DNA from: CAIXLI01 sp964587125
GTDB lineage: Bacteria > Pseudomonadota > Alphaproteobacteria > UBA9219
NCBI GenBank assembly: GCA_964587125.1
Contig: CAZPKC010000008.1
Location: 31,794 to 95,793, forward strand
DNA length: 64,000 bases
Reading direction: 5' to 3'
This document shows, in pieces, positions 27,139-35,841 of this stretch. Made by a program: the position numbers and the translations under genes. The notes below the pieces were generated by a model, which was given only the letters and a program-made list of their open reading frames with translations, was not told where the DNA came from and did not search any database. The stretch's first letter is position 1; each line of letters begins with the position of its first letter.

Positions 27139-29205
27139 CTAAATTTTGCGGTTGGAGCCCGTATCAATTTCCAGTTCCGCCGCTTCGAGGCGCTTGATTT
27201 CGTCGCGTAGCGTTGCCGCTTCTTCGAATTCCAGATTCCCCGCCGCGGCCTTCATGCGCTTTTCGAGATCGCGGATGTGCGCGCGGAGGTCTTTGCCAGA
27301 GAGAGTCATTTCTTCGGCCAATCCCGCCTTGACCGTCACATGGTCGCGCTCATAAACAGAACCTAAAATATCGCCGATGGATTTCTTGATGCTTTCGGGC
27401 GTAATGCCGTTCGCGGCGTTATAGATTTGCTGTTTTTCGCGGCGACGGTCGGTTTCCTCAATCGCGGCTTTCATGCTTCCCGTCACGCGGTCGGCGTACA
27501 AAATGGCGCGGCCTTCGATATTGCGCGCTGCCCTGCCTATCGTTTGAATGAGCGACGTTTTTGAACGCAAATAGCCTTCCTTGTCGGCGTCCAAAATCGC
27601 CACAAGGCCGCATTCGGGGATATCGAGCCCCTCGCGCAAAAGATTGATCCCGATCAAAACGTCGTAAACGCCAAGCCGCAAATCGCGGATAATTTCGATG
27701 CGCTCCAGCGTTTCGACATCGGAGTGGATGTAGCGAACCTTGACGCCCGCGTCGCCCATATATTCCGTCAAGGCTTCGGCCATTTTTTTGGTCAAAGTCG
27801 TCACGAGCACGCGCAGGCCTTTGGCGACGACGGAGCGAATTTCATAGAGCAGATCGTCGACTTGTTTATCCGTTGGTCGGATGATAACGGGGGGGTCCAT
27901 TAATCCCGTCGGGCGAACGACTTGCTCGACAAAAACGCCGCGCGTGCGCTCCAATTCCCACGGGCCCGGAGTCGCCGACGAAAACACGGTCGGCGGACGC
28001 ATGGCGTCCCATTCCTCGAATTTCAGCGGCCTGTTATCGACGCATGACGGGAGGCGGAATCCGTATTTCGCCAGCGTCGATTTGCGCGCGAAGTCGCCTC
28101 GATACATGCCGGTCAGCTGCGGAACCATGACGTGGCTTTCGTCAACGAAGAGCATCGCGTTTTTGGGAAGATATTCAAAGAGCGTCGGCGGAGGTTCTCC
28201 CGCTTTGCGTCCCGTCAGATAGCGCGAATAATTTTCAATGCCAGCGCACGAGCCCGTCGCGGCCATCATTTCGAGATCGAATGCCGTGCGTTCGCGCAAA
28301 CGCTGTTCTTCGAGCAATTTCCCTTCGGCCAGAAATTCTTCGCAGCGTTGTTTAAGATCGATTTTGATTTGCGCCGCAGCCTGCGCCAACGTCGGCTTCG
28401 GCGTCACATAATGGCTGTTGGCGTAGAGCTTGACGGCATCGAGATTTGCGCCCTTGCCGCCCGTCAAAGGATCGATTTCGACGATCTTCTCGATCTCGTC
28501 GCCAAACATGATGAGCCGCCACGCGGTCGTTTCCAAATGCGCGGGGAAAATCTCGATCGTATCGCCCTTGACGCGGAAATCGCCGCGCCCGAAGCCGATA
28601 TCGTTGCGCTTGTATTGCAATTCGACCAGAGACGACAGTAAGTCTTTCCGCCCTATTTCCTGCCCTTTGGCGAGGCCAAGCACCATAGTCTGATAGGTTT
28701 CGACCGAACCGATGCCGTAGATGCACGACACCGACGCCACGATGATCGCGTCGTCGCGTTCCAAAAGCGCGCGCGTGGCGGCATGGCGCATGCGGTCGAT
28801 CTGCTCGTTGATCATCGACTCTTTTTCGATATAGGTGTCCGTCCGCGGAACGTAGGCTTCGGGCTGGTAATAATCGTAATAGCTGACGAAATACTCGACG
28901 GCGTTTTTGGGAAAAAAGGATTTCATTTCGCCGTAAAGCTGCGCCGCGAGCGTTTTGTTCGGCGCGAGGATGAGCGCGGGACGCTGCAAAGTTTGAATAA
29001 CTTGAGCAACCGTGAATGTTTTTCCCGATCCCGTGACGCCGAGCAACACTTGGTCGCGCTCGCCCGCGTTCAGGCCGCGCACAAGCGCTTCGATCGCCTG
29101 AGGCTGATCGCCCGCGGGACGGTAATCGGAAGTCAGCTCGAACTTCCGCCCCGCTTCGGGACGAAAATCCGGCTTCACGACATCGGCAAAGATAGGAAAT
29201 ACCAT
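27139..29205 (-). CDS. uvrB: Excinuclease ABC subunit B
   Basis: 688 residues. Walker A GVTGSGKT (56-63), the beta-hairpin region YYDYYQPEAYVPRTDTYIEK, DEAD-like FVDESHV, helicase motif VI QTIGRAARN, and a C-terminal UVR/UvrC-binding helix pair (LEKRMKAAAGNLEFEEAATLRDE region). It verifies damage in nucleotide-excision repair with UvrA and UvrC. Full length. Confidence 0.97.
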   Translation of the reverse strand: MVFPIFADVVKPDFRPEAGRKFELTSDYRPAGDQPQAIEALVRGLNAGERDQVLLGVTGSGKTFTVAQVIQTLQRPALILAPNKTLAAQLYGEMKSFFPKNAVEYFVSYYDYYQPEAYVPRTDTYIEKESMINEQIDRMRHAATRALLERDDAIIVASVSCIYGIGSVETYQTMVLGLAKGQEIGRKDLLSSLVELQYKRNDIGFGRGDFRVKGDTIEIFPAHLETTAWRLIMFGDEIEKIVEIDPLTGGKGANLDAVKLYANSHYVTPKPTLAQAAAQIKIDLKQRCEEFLAEGKLLEEQRLRERTAFDLEMMAATGSCAGIENYSRYLTGRKAGEPPPTLFEYLPKNAMLFVDESHVMVPQLTGMYRGDFARKSTLAKYGFRLPSCVDNRPLKFEEWDAMRPPTVFSSATPGPWELERTRGVFVEQVVRPTGLMDPPVIIRPTDKQVDDLLYEIRSVVAKGLRVLVTTLTKKMAEALTEYMGDAGVKVRYIHSDVETLERIEIIRDLRLGVYDVLIGINLLREGLDIPECGLVAILDADKEGYLRSKTSLIQTIGRAARNIEGRAILYADRVTGSMKAAIEETDRRREKQQIYNAANGITPESIKKSIGDILGSVYERDHVTVKAGLAEEMTLSGKDLRAHIRDLEKRMKAAAGNLEFEEAATLRDEIKRLEAAELEIDTGSNRKI

Positions 29206-29214
29206 AGAGGTATA

Positions 29215-30270
29215 TTATGCCTCGCCCTCATCAAACGCCAAGCCCCCAAGCAAAACGTCAAGGCGTTCAACATCCTCGCGCGGGTCGTAGGCGGGATTGG
29301 CGGGCGTCAGCATCGCCTTGGCATGAGTCCAACGCGCCCAACCGGCGTCGCTCATAGGCTCCAGAGCGCTGGAAATGGCTTCCATTTCGGAATCGTTGCC
29401 GTTGCAATGCAGAACGATATCAACTCCGGCCTCGATCGCGCGCAAGGCCAGTTCGCCCGGCAGTCCCCTCAACGCTTTCATCGTCAAATCGTCGGAAAGC
29501 AACAAGCCGTCAAACCCCAGCCTGCCGCGAATGATTTCGCTCGTGATCTTCGGCGACAAAGACGCCGGATTTTCCGGATCGAGCGCCTTGAAAACCGCGT
29601 GCGAGTTCATGCCCAAGGGAACGTCTTTCAAAAGCTCGAACGGAACGAAATCCTGGCTTTCAAGTTCGGCGCGAGAAGCGTCGATGACAGGCAGAACCTC
29701 ATGCGGATCGGACTTGAGCCTGCCATGTCCCGGCAGATGCTTGACGACGGGCAACACGCCGCCCGATAGAAACGTTTCTACTTCGGCCCGCGCCAAAGCC
29801 GCGACGATTGATGGAGACAAACTGAATGCGCGGTCTCCTATCGCCGAAGAGGATTCGGGATTGAAAAGATCGACGACGGGCGCGCAATTAATGCCGATGC
29901 CCAGACGCCGCAACTCATGCGCCAGAACGCGGGCATAAAGCCGGATCGCCTCGATGCCCCAATCGGGATCGCGTTCGTACATCAAGCCGAATGTCCGCGC
30001 CGAGGGATATTTCGCCCAATGCGGGGGCTGAAGGCGCGACACGCGCCCTCCTTCCTGATCGATGGCTATTTGGACATCTTCGCGGCCCGATGCTTGCCGA
30101 AGTTCGAGGATCAGGGTTTGAACTTGTTCCGGGTTATCGCAATTGCGCTTGAAAAGGATGAAGCCGAAAGGATCGGCGCTCCGAAACGTGGCGCGCTCCG
30201 CCGGAGTCAACCGAGTCCCCGCACAACCAAAGATGACAGGTCTCGGCCTCTTTTCGCTATTTTCCGACAA
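29215..30270 (-). CDS. nagZ: Beta-N-acetylhexosaminidase NagZ
   Basis: 351 residues of GH3. Key segments are QEGGRVSRLQPPHW, VVKHLPGHGRLKSDPHEVLP (the mobile loop with the acid/base His-Asp pair) and LLLSDDLTMKAL with the nucleophile Asp. It removes GlcNAc from anhydromuropeptides in peptidoglycan recycling. It overlaps the upstream SPOR gene by 14 bases; argS-SPOR-nagZ is a classic alphaproteobacterial run. Confidence 0.95.
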   Translation of the reverse strand: MSENSEKRPRPVIFGCAGTRLTPAERATFRSADPFGFILFKRNCDNPEQVQTLILELRQASGREDVQIAIDQEGGRVSRLQPPHWAKYPSARTFGLMYERDPDWGIEAIRLYARVLAHELRRLGIGINCAPVVDLFNPESSSAIGDRAFSLSPSIVAALARAEVETFLSGGVLPVVKHLPGHGRLKSDPHEVLPVIDASRAELESQDFVPFELLKDVPLGMNSHAVFKALDPENPASLSPKITSEIIRGRLGFDGLLLSDDLTMKALRGLPGELALRAIEAGVDIVLHCNGNDSEMEAISSALEPMSDAGWARWTHAKAMLTPANPAYDPREDVERLDVLLGGLAFDEGEA

Positions 30271-31201
30271 GGATGCACCCAGCGTTAAGATTTTTCAGCG
30301 ACGAGCATATACGATTCGCTTCGTCTTTCGCCAGCGGTTGACTTTGTATGCGGTAATAGATGCCCTTGCTGCCCAAATCGGCGCGGGTCAGATGCAACTT
30401 GGCGTTGCCGAGATCGGCGGCGTATTTTTGCTGCAATTTTCCCATTAAAACGTTCGCCTGCGCTTCGTCGGGCACGGAAGCCAGTTGAACGACGGTCATT
30501 CCCGCCGCGAGCGAATCGGCGGGCGTTCCGGAATTTAAATTCCGTATGACTTTATCCATCGACAAAGCTTCTGTTTTAGGCGCGGCGGGCGCGGAAGCGG
30601 CGGGTGTTTTTGAGGCTGGTTCCGGCGCGGACGCGGAAACTTTGGGGGTATCCACAAGTTTAACAGGCGCGGATGTCGCCGCGACAGCCGGAGCAACCGG
30701 CGCGGGAGTTGGCTGGACTTTCTCGACTGTCGTAGCGATCGGCTTGGCTGGCGGCGTGTTTTGTAAAATATCGGCTTTAGGCGGCGTCGGCGTCGTTGCA
30801 ACGGCAGGCGCAGCAGGCGCCGGCGCGGATTCCGGAACGGGGGATGCCGGTTGCGGAGATTCCTTCGGCGTTTCCGGAGGCGGCAACAGATGTTCGACAA
30901 CGGGCGCGTTGCCGCTTTTGCCTTCCAGTTGATCGTAAACGCGGACATCCTGATGCGGAATGTCGATGCCTCCTGGCTCGGCCGGTTTTTGCTTATAGGT
31001 TCCTTCGGATTTGATCGTCGGAATGTCCGCCGGATTGGACGGAGTGCCGTGACCCCACAGGGCATAGGCCGCTCCGCCGAGCATAAGCGCAAAAACGATC
31101 ACCGTTATGATGCGGCGGCGGGCGTATGTGCGTTCGAGCGTGTAATCCGAATGAACGGGGCGCTCGGAAACGAAAAGCTCATGCTGCGGAAGGCGATTCA
31201 C
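30257..31201 (-). CDS. SPOR-domain inner-membrane protein
   Basis: 314 residues: a short cytoplasmic N terminus, one membrane helix at about 31-50 (IITVIVFALMLGGAAYALWG), a long Pro/Ala/Thr-rich periplasmic linker (about 60-225) and a C-terminal SPOR domain (VVQLASVPDEAQANVLMGKL onward), which binds denuded septal peptidoglycan. Overlaps argS by 23 bases and nagZ by 14. Likely division-related. Confidence 0.9.
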   Translation of the reverse strand: MNRLPQHELFVSERPVHSDYTLERTYARRRIITVIVFALMLGGAAYALWGHGTPSNPADIPTIKSEGTYKQKPAEPGGIDIPHQDVRVYDQLEGKSGNAPVVEHLLPPPETPKESPQPASPVPESAPAPAAPAVATTPTPPKADILQNTPPAKPIATTVEKVQPTPAPVAPAVAATSAPVKLVDTPKVSASAPEPASKTPAASAPAAPKTEALSMDKVIRNLNSGTPADSLAAGMTVVQLASVPDEAQANVLMGKLQQKYAADLGNAKLHLTRADLGSKGIYYRIQSQPLAKDEANRICSSLKNLNAGCILVGK

Positions 31202-32954
31202 TACGTAATTCCTCCATCGGAGCGCATCCTACCACGTCGAGGCCGCCGCGCAAGACGACGCGAACGGCGCTGATAAGCGCAAGGCGCGCGAGCGTTAAGC
31301 CTTTGTCCGAAGGAATAATAAAGCGCAAATTGGCGTTGTCGTTGCCTTTGTTCCAAAGCCCGTGGAAAAGCCCCGCAAGCTCCACAAGGTAGAAAGCGAT
31401 TCGGTGCGGCTCTTGCGCCAACGCGGCGGCTTCGACGATCCGCGCCCAGTTGGCCATGCCTTTGACCAGAAGCAGTTCCTCTTCCGAAGCGATCGCGCCG
31501 AGAGAAATTTTGGAAAGGGCTTTTTCCGTCAGCTCTTCCGGCTTGAACATTTCGGCGGCGTGGCGAAGCACCGAGCAGCATCTCGCGTGCGCGTATTGCA
31601 CGTAGAAAACGGGATTGTCCTTCGTTTGTTCGACAACTTTGGCGAGATCGAAATCGAGCTGCGCGTCGCTTTTGCGAGTCAGCATGATGAAGCGCACGAC
31701 GTCCGCGCCGACTTCGTCCACCACGTCGCGCAAGGTCACGAAAGTTCCGGCGCGTTTGCTCATCTTGAAGGGCTGGCCGTCTTTCAAAAGATTGATCATC
31801 TGGCACAGAAGAACCTTGAGGCTCCCCTGCCCTTCCGTGATCGCGGTAACAGCCGATTGCATGCGTTTGACGTAGCCGCCGTGATCGGCGCCCCACACGT
31901 CGATCATCAGCGAAAAGCCGCGCCTGAATTTATCGAGGTGATAGGCGATGTCCGCGGCGAAATACGTCAAGCTTCCGTCCGATTTTTGCAGCGGCCTGTC
32001 CACGTCGTCGCCGAATTGGGTCGAACGGAACAAGGTCTGTTCGCGGGGTTCCCAGTCGTCGGGAAGTTTGCCTTTGGGAGGCTCCAGCACGCCGCGATAA
32101 ATGAGGCCTTTGCTTTCGAGGAATTTCTGCGCGGCATCCACGCCGCCTTTTTCGACGAGCTCGCGCTCGGAGGAAAAAACGTCGTGCGCGACGTGCATGA
32201 CGCGCAAATCCTCGCGGATCAGTTTCATCATTTCATCGACAGCCGTTTTGCGGAACGCGGCAAGCCACGCGGATTCGGGCTTATCGAGCCAACTTTTGCC
32301 GTCGCGTTTTGCCATCATATTAGCGAGCGAGACGAGATAATCGCCCGGATAAAGGCCTTCGGGGATTGCGCCGATGTTTTCGCCCAAGGCCTCGCGGTAG
32401 CGCAAATAGACGGAGCGCGCCAGCACATCGACCTGAGCGCCCGCGTCGTTGATGTAATATTCGCGGCAAACGTCGTAGCCCGCCTTGGCGAGCAAGTTGG
32501 CCAGCACGTCGCCGACGACGGCGCCGCGCGCGTGCCCGACGTGCATAGGGCCGGTGGGATTGGCCGAGACATATTCGACGTTGGCCTTGGTTCCTTTGCC
32601 GATGTCGCTGTCGCCGTACTTTGTCCCCGCGCGAAGAATTTCCGCGATTTCGTTTTGCCAAATTTCGGGATGCAAGCGCAGGTTGATAAAGCCCGGCCCC
32701 GCGATTTCGACGCCTTTGACGATTTTATTCTGTTCAAGCTTAGGTTTTAAGATTTCCGCAATTGCGCGAGGCGGCTTGCCTGCGGCTTTGGCGAGAACCA
32801 TCGCGACGTTCGTGGCCAGATCGCCGTGCGCGGCCTCGCGCGGAGGCTCGACGACAAAAGCCGGAACATCTCCGGTCAGCGTTAACGCGCCGGATTTCAC
32901 GGATTCCCCGATGGCGGCGGATATAACGCCGTGGATCGTTTTGAAAAGTGTCAT
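31179..32954 (-). CDS. argS: Arginyl-tRNA synthetase
   Basis: 591 residues. HIGH-type motif HVGHARGAVVGD, KMSKS-type KMSKRAGT, N-terminal Add-1 domain and C-terminal DALR anticodon-binding domain. ATG 32954 has AAGGAAACG just upstream; a start 16 codons earlier has no ribosome site. A promoter with a structured, terminated RNA lies 110-300 bp upstream in the same direction, so argS may be attenuated or may have its own promoter. Confidence 0.96.
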   Translation of the reverse strand: MTLFKTIHGVISAAIGESVKSGALTLTGDVPAFVVEPPREAAHGDLATNVAMVLAKAAGKPPRAIAEILKPKLEQNKIVKGVEIAGPGFINLRLHPEIWQNEIAEILRAGTKYGDSDIGKGTKANVEYVSANPTGPMHVGHARGAVVGDVLANLLAKAGYDVCREYYINDAGAQVDVLARSVYLRYREALGENIGAIPEGLYPGDYLVSLANMMAKRDGKSWLDKPESAWLAAFRKTAVDEMMKLIREDLRVMHVAHDVFSSERELVEKGGVDAAQKFLESKGLIYRGVLEPPKGKLPDDWEPREQTLFRSTQFGDDVDRPLQKSDGSLTYFAADIAYHLDKFRRGFSLMIDVWGADHGGYVKRMQSAVTAITEGQGSLKVLLCQMINLLKDGQPFKMSKRAGTFVTLRDVVDEVGADVVRFIMLTRKSDAQLDFDLAKVVEQTKDNPVFYVQYAHARCCSVLRHAAEMFKPEELTEKALSKISLGAIASEEELLLVKGMANWARIVEAAALAQEPHRIAFYLVELAGLFHGLWNKGNDNANLRFIIPSDKGLTLARLALISAVRVVLRGGLDVVGCAPMEELRSESPSAA

Positions 32955-33062
32955 TGACGTTTCCTTCGGGCTTAAATTAGCAAGCGCGGCGGGGGTTTGC
33001 AAAGGAGAACGTTGAAAAGACGCTTAAATTTACCGATACATAAAAAACTCCATAACAACTCC

Positions 33063-33215
33063 AAAAAAATGAGAGGCGCGCCTCCCGAATCCGCTTTCTT
33101 AGGGCGGAGCGGTAACTGCTACCTGTCCGGTTTGTTCTTTAGGTCTTTGCCCCATACATCCGCGCGGACTAGACGGGCCCGAAAGCCAAACCAAACGCAC
33201 CTTTTTTAAGGGTGC
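33063..33215 (-). ncRNA. Putative small RNA or attenuated argS leader
   Basis: The 344-bp gap between argS and nlpD has no gene but a full transcription unit on the minus strand: a near-consensus promoter at 33222-33250, a predicted start near 33215, a 5' hairpin (CGCACC/GGTGCG around an A-rich loop, about 33193-33214), a structured GC-rich body, and a terminator (palindrome GAGGCGCGCCTC at 33073-33084 followed by seven T on the minus strand, 33063-33069). About 153 nt. It contains CCGGACAGGTAGCAG, loosely like the SRP RNA tip, but the rest does not fit and no 6S or tmRNA signature is seen. Confidence 0.55.
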
Positions 33216-33221
33216 GCGCGC

Positions 33222-33250
33222 TTTATAATCCAGGCCGGAACGAATGTCAA
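33222..33250 (-). promoter_or_regulatory. Near-consensus sigma-70 promoter
   Basis: On the minus strand TTGACA (33245-33250), a 17-base spacer, then TATAAA (33222-33227). It is among the best promoter matches in the window and faces the putative RNA and argS. Confidence 0.75.
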
Positions 33251-33298
33251 GGGAAAAATCACATGATTTTGAATAATTATGGGATTTTTCATTAATCC

Positions 33299-34294
33299 TT
33301 ACATCTCGCCTTTGATGACCTGCGCGGGATCGACGGGCTGGTTGTTGAGCCGGACTTCGAAGTGCAACTGCGGCGACGCGACGTTGCCCGTTTTTCCGAC
33401 GGTTCCGATCATATCGCCCTGCGCGACGATCGAATCCTTTTTGACGAGCACGCGGTCGAGATGCGCGTAGGCCGTGACCATATCGCCCTGATGCTTGATG
33501 AGGACGAGGTTGCCGAAGCCTTTCATGTCGTTGCCTGCGTAGGCGACGGTTCCGGGCGCTGCCGCGACAACGGGGGCTCCCTTAGGCGCGCCGATGTTAA
33601 TTCCATCATTGTTGAGGCCAGAGCCCTTGGGGCCAAAGCTCGACAAAATCGGCCCTTGAAGAGGCCATTTCATCGTCGTCGAAACGTCGACCGTTCCTTC
33701 GTCAGCGGAAGCTTGAGCCGCCATTGTCGTCGCCGTTTGTTTTGGCGTAGGGAGCGGGCCGTTCAGTACCTGCATATCGGCGGCTTGCGTTGTCGGTTGG
33801 GCTTTCGGTTTCAAATTCGTTTCGGGAGGAGGCGCTTCGGGCGCTTCGAGAGGTTCAGAAGAAACTGCGGCGGGAACGATCGGCGAAAGGTCTTTCTTTT
33901 CGACAGGCTCTAAAGGCGAGGAATCGGGAGGAGCCATATCCCCCGAAAAGCTCGAACCTCCCGCCGGTAAAACCAGCTTTTGGCCGGACCTGATTTCGAA
34001 TGGCGGCTTGAGGTCGTTCAAAACGATCAGCTCGCGCATCGACACGTTATGTTCGTGCGCGACCGTATAGACGTTCTCGTTTCCCTTGACGACGATCGTT
34101 TCTCCAGGCTGGATGCTGGAACGATCAGGGAAATAGGCCGGAGGCGGCGGCACAAAAGTGCAGGCGGAAAGGACACCCATGAAAGCGATTAAACCAAATC
34201 GGATTCCGCATAAATTTTCTTTCGCTGCGCGAAGAGAAAATTTTGCGGAATGACGGCGTTTATGAAATGCGATGAAGTTGCCCAATAAAATCAT
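33299..34294 (-). CDS. nlpD: NlpD-like LysM/M23 lipoprotein (probably inactive peptidase)
   Basis: 331 residues. Start ATG 34294 overlaps the serS stop (ATGA). The first about 45 residues include a palindromic repeat insertion; the lipobox is LSAC in FGLIAFMGVLSAC. Then a LysM domain (GETIVV...YTVAHEHNVSMRELIVLND), a Pro/Thr linker and an M23 domain near the C terminus. At the first zinc site HxxxD is replaced by NDGIN, while AYAHLDR and PQLHFEV remain, so it should be catalytically dead, as in E. coli NlpD, an amidase activator at division. serS-nlpD linkage is typical. Confidence 0.85.
   Translation of the reverse strand: MILLGNFIAFHKRRHSAKFSLRAAKENLCGIRFGLIAFMGVLSACTFVPPPPAYFPDRSSIQPGETIVVKGNENVYTVAHEHNVSMRELIVLNDLKPPFEIRSGQKLVLPAGGSSFSGDMAPPDSSPLEPVEKKDLSPIVPAAVSSEPLEAPEAPPPETNLKPKAQPTTQAADMQVLNGPLPTPKQTATTMAAQASADEGTVDVSTTMKWPLQGPILSSFGPKGSGLNNDGINIGAPKGAPVVAAAPGTVAYAGNDMKGFGNLVLIKHQGDMVTAYAHLDRVLVKKDSIVAQGDMIGTVGKTGNVASPQLHFEVRLNNQPVDPAQVIKGEM
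34195..34255. repeat. Palindromic repeat unit inserted in nlpD
   Basis: A 61-bp unit of the family seen at 8382-8538. It begins CAAATCGGATTCCGCATAAA and ends GCGGAATGACG; its arms form a long imperfect hairpin. It lies in frame in the signal region of nlpD, contributing about 20 codons. The flanking bases on the coding strand are near-duplicates (ATCGCATTTCAT and ATCGCTTTCAT), resembling a target-site duplication. Confidence 0.85.
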
Positions 34295-35691
34295 CCAATT
34301 TTCTCCAATCCGCCCATATATTTGCGCAACGCGACGGGAACGACGATCGAGCCGTCGGGTTGTTGGTAATTTTCCATGACCGCGATCAGACAGCGGCCTA
34401 TCGCGACGCCGGAGCCGTTGAGCGTATGCACGAATTCGGTTTGCTTGTCTCCCGCTGCCTTGCATCGGGCGTTCATGCGGCGCGCCTGAAAGTCGCCGCA
34501 GTTCGAGCAGCTTGAGATTTCGCGGTAGGTGTTTTGCCCGGGCATCCACACTTCGATGTCGTAGGTCTTCTGCGAGGCGAAGCCCATATCGCCCGTGCAA
34601 AGGACAATCGTGCGGAACGGCAATTCGAGGCGGTTCAAGACCGTTTCGGCGCATTCGGTCATGCGTTCGTGCTCGGCCTTTGATTGATCGGGCGCCGTGA
34701 TGCTGACCAGCTCGACCTTGTAGAATTGATGCTGGCGCAGCATCCCGCGCGTATCCTTCCCTGCCGATCCAGCCTCGGCGCGGAAACAGGCCGTTCGCGC
34801 CGTCACGCGGAGGGGCAGCTTTTCGCGTTCGACGATCGAATTATTGACGAGGTTCGTGAGGGGGACTTCCGCCGTCGGGATGAGCCATAAATCTTCTTTC
34901 GTCGGGGCGCGCGACAAGGCGTTCGAAACAACGTCGGCCAGAATCAACTCGCCCGTTCTTAATCCTTCGATTTCAGACGTTTCGGCGTAGGTCAAGGCTT
35001 CGTGAAGGAGTTCCTCGCGCGATTTCGTTCTCGCGGCAGTGAATTGGTCGTCGGCGAATTTCGGCAACTGGGCGGTTCCGAACATGATCTCGTCTTTGAC
35101 CAGAAGCGGCGGGGAAATTTCGGTATAGCCGAATTCCTCCGTGTGAAGGTCGAGCATGAAATCGCCGAGCGCGCGTTCGAGCCGCGCCAAAGCGCCTTTC
35201 AAAATCGTGAAGCGCGCGCCGGACAATTTGGCCGCCGTTTCGAAATCCATCAGGCCGAGTTTTTCGCCGAGTTCGAAATGCTCGCGCGCCGAATTGACAA
35301 GCGGAGGATAGCCGAAACGGCGAAGCTCTTTATTATCGTGCTCATCCTTTCCGTCCGGAACGTCCGGCGCGGGCATGTTCGGCAACGACGACAGCACTTC
35401 CTGCATCCGGCGGGCGTAGAGCTTGTCCATATTTTCAAGTTGCGCGAGGCGGTCTTTCATCGCCGCGACTTGCTGCATCAATGCGGCGGAATCCCCGCCT
35501 TTGCGTTTGACCTCGCCGATCTGCTTCGAGGCTTCGTTGCGCTTGGCCTGTAATTCCTGCATTTCCGTCTGGGCTTTGCGGCGCTCGCCGTCCAGCGCGA
35601 GAATCTCCTGCGACATCGGCGGCAGGTTGCGGCGTTTAAGCGCGGAATCGAACACTTCGGGCTGTTCGCGGATAAATCGGATGTCGTGCAT
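34291..35691 (-). CDS. serS: Seryl-tRNA synthetase
   Basis: 466 residues: N-terminal coiled-coil tRNA-binding arm (about 30-100), class II motif 2 (TARTACFRAEAGSAGKDTRG) and motif 3 (NGSGVAIGRCLIAVMENYQ). Start ATG 35691 has GGAGAG just upstream. The last residues GGLEKIG overlap the nlpD start. A 122-bp palindromic structure separates it from tatC. Confidence 0.96.
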   Translation of the reverse strand: MHDIRFIREQPEVFDSALKRRNLPPMSQEILALDGERRKAQTEMQELQAKRNEASKQIGEVKRKGGDSAALMQQVAAMKDRLAQLENMDKLYARRMQEVLSSLPNMPAPDVPDGKDEHDNKELRRFGYPPLVNSAREHFELGEKLGLMDFETAAKLSGARFTILKGALARLERALGDFMLDLHTEEFGYTEISPPLLVKDEIMFGTAQLPKFADDQFTAARTKSREELLHEALTYAETSEIEGLRTGELILADVVSNALSRAPTKEDLWLIPTAEVPLTNLVNNSIVEREKLPLRVTARTACFRAEAGSAGKDTRGMLRQHQFYKVELVSITAPDQSKAEHERMTECAETVLNRLELPFRTIVLCTGDMGFASQKTYDIEVWMPGQNTYREISSCSNCGDFQARRMNARCKAAGDKQTEFVHTLNGSGVAIGRCLIAVMENYQQPDGSIVVPVALRKYMGGLEKIG

Positions 35692-35719
35692 ATGCTCTCC
35701 TCTCCGAGGCGTGTTCTCG

Positions 35720-35841
35720 CAATTAAGCAAGCTTGCGGCGAAAATTGTGATTTTCTTGATTTCCGCGTGGAGCGTACTCTAACGTACGTGATCCGCGAAA
35801 ATCAAGAAAAGCGCGATTTGCAGCCCAAGACCGCTTAATTG
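35720..35841. repeat. 122-bp palindromic element between tatC and serS
   Basis: Outer arms CAATTAAGC (35720-35728) and GCTTAATTG (35833-35841) enclose a second complementary pair (around ATTTTCTTGATTT and AAAATCAAGAAAA) and a short apical repeat with two GTAC motifs. The right arm includes the tatC stop codon. No long T run, so it may be a transposed palindrome or an RNA stability element rather than a terminator. It differs from the CGTCATTCCG family. Confidence 0.8.

Noticed and set aside
31362..32750. A 462-codon open frame antisense to argS
   Set aside because: Opposite argS with intact HIGH and KMSKS motifs; shadow of codon bias.
33063..33215. Identifying the RNA as 4.5S SRP RNA from CCGGACAGGTAGCAG
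   Set aside because: The conserved GGAA tetraloop is interrupted (GGACA) and the flanking helix does not match; left as an unassigned RNA.
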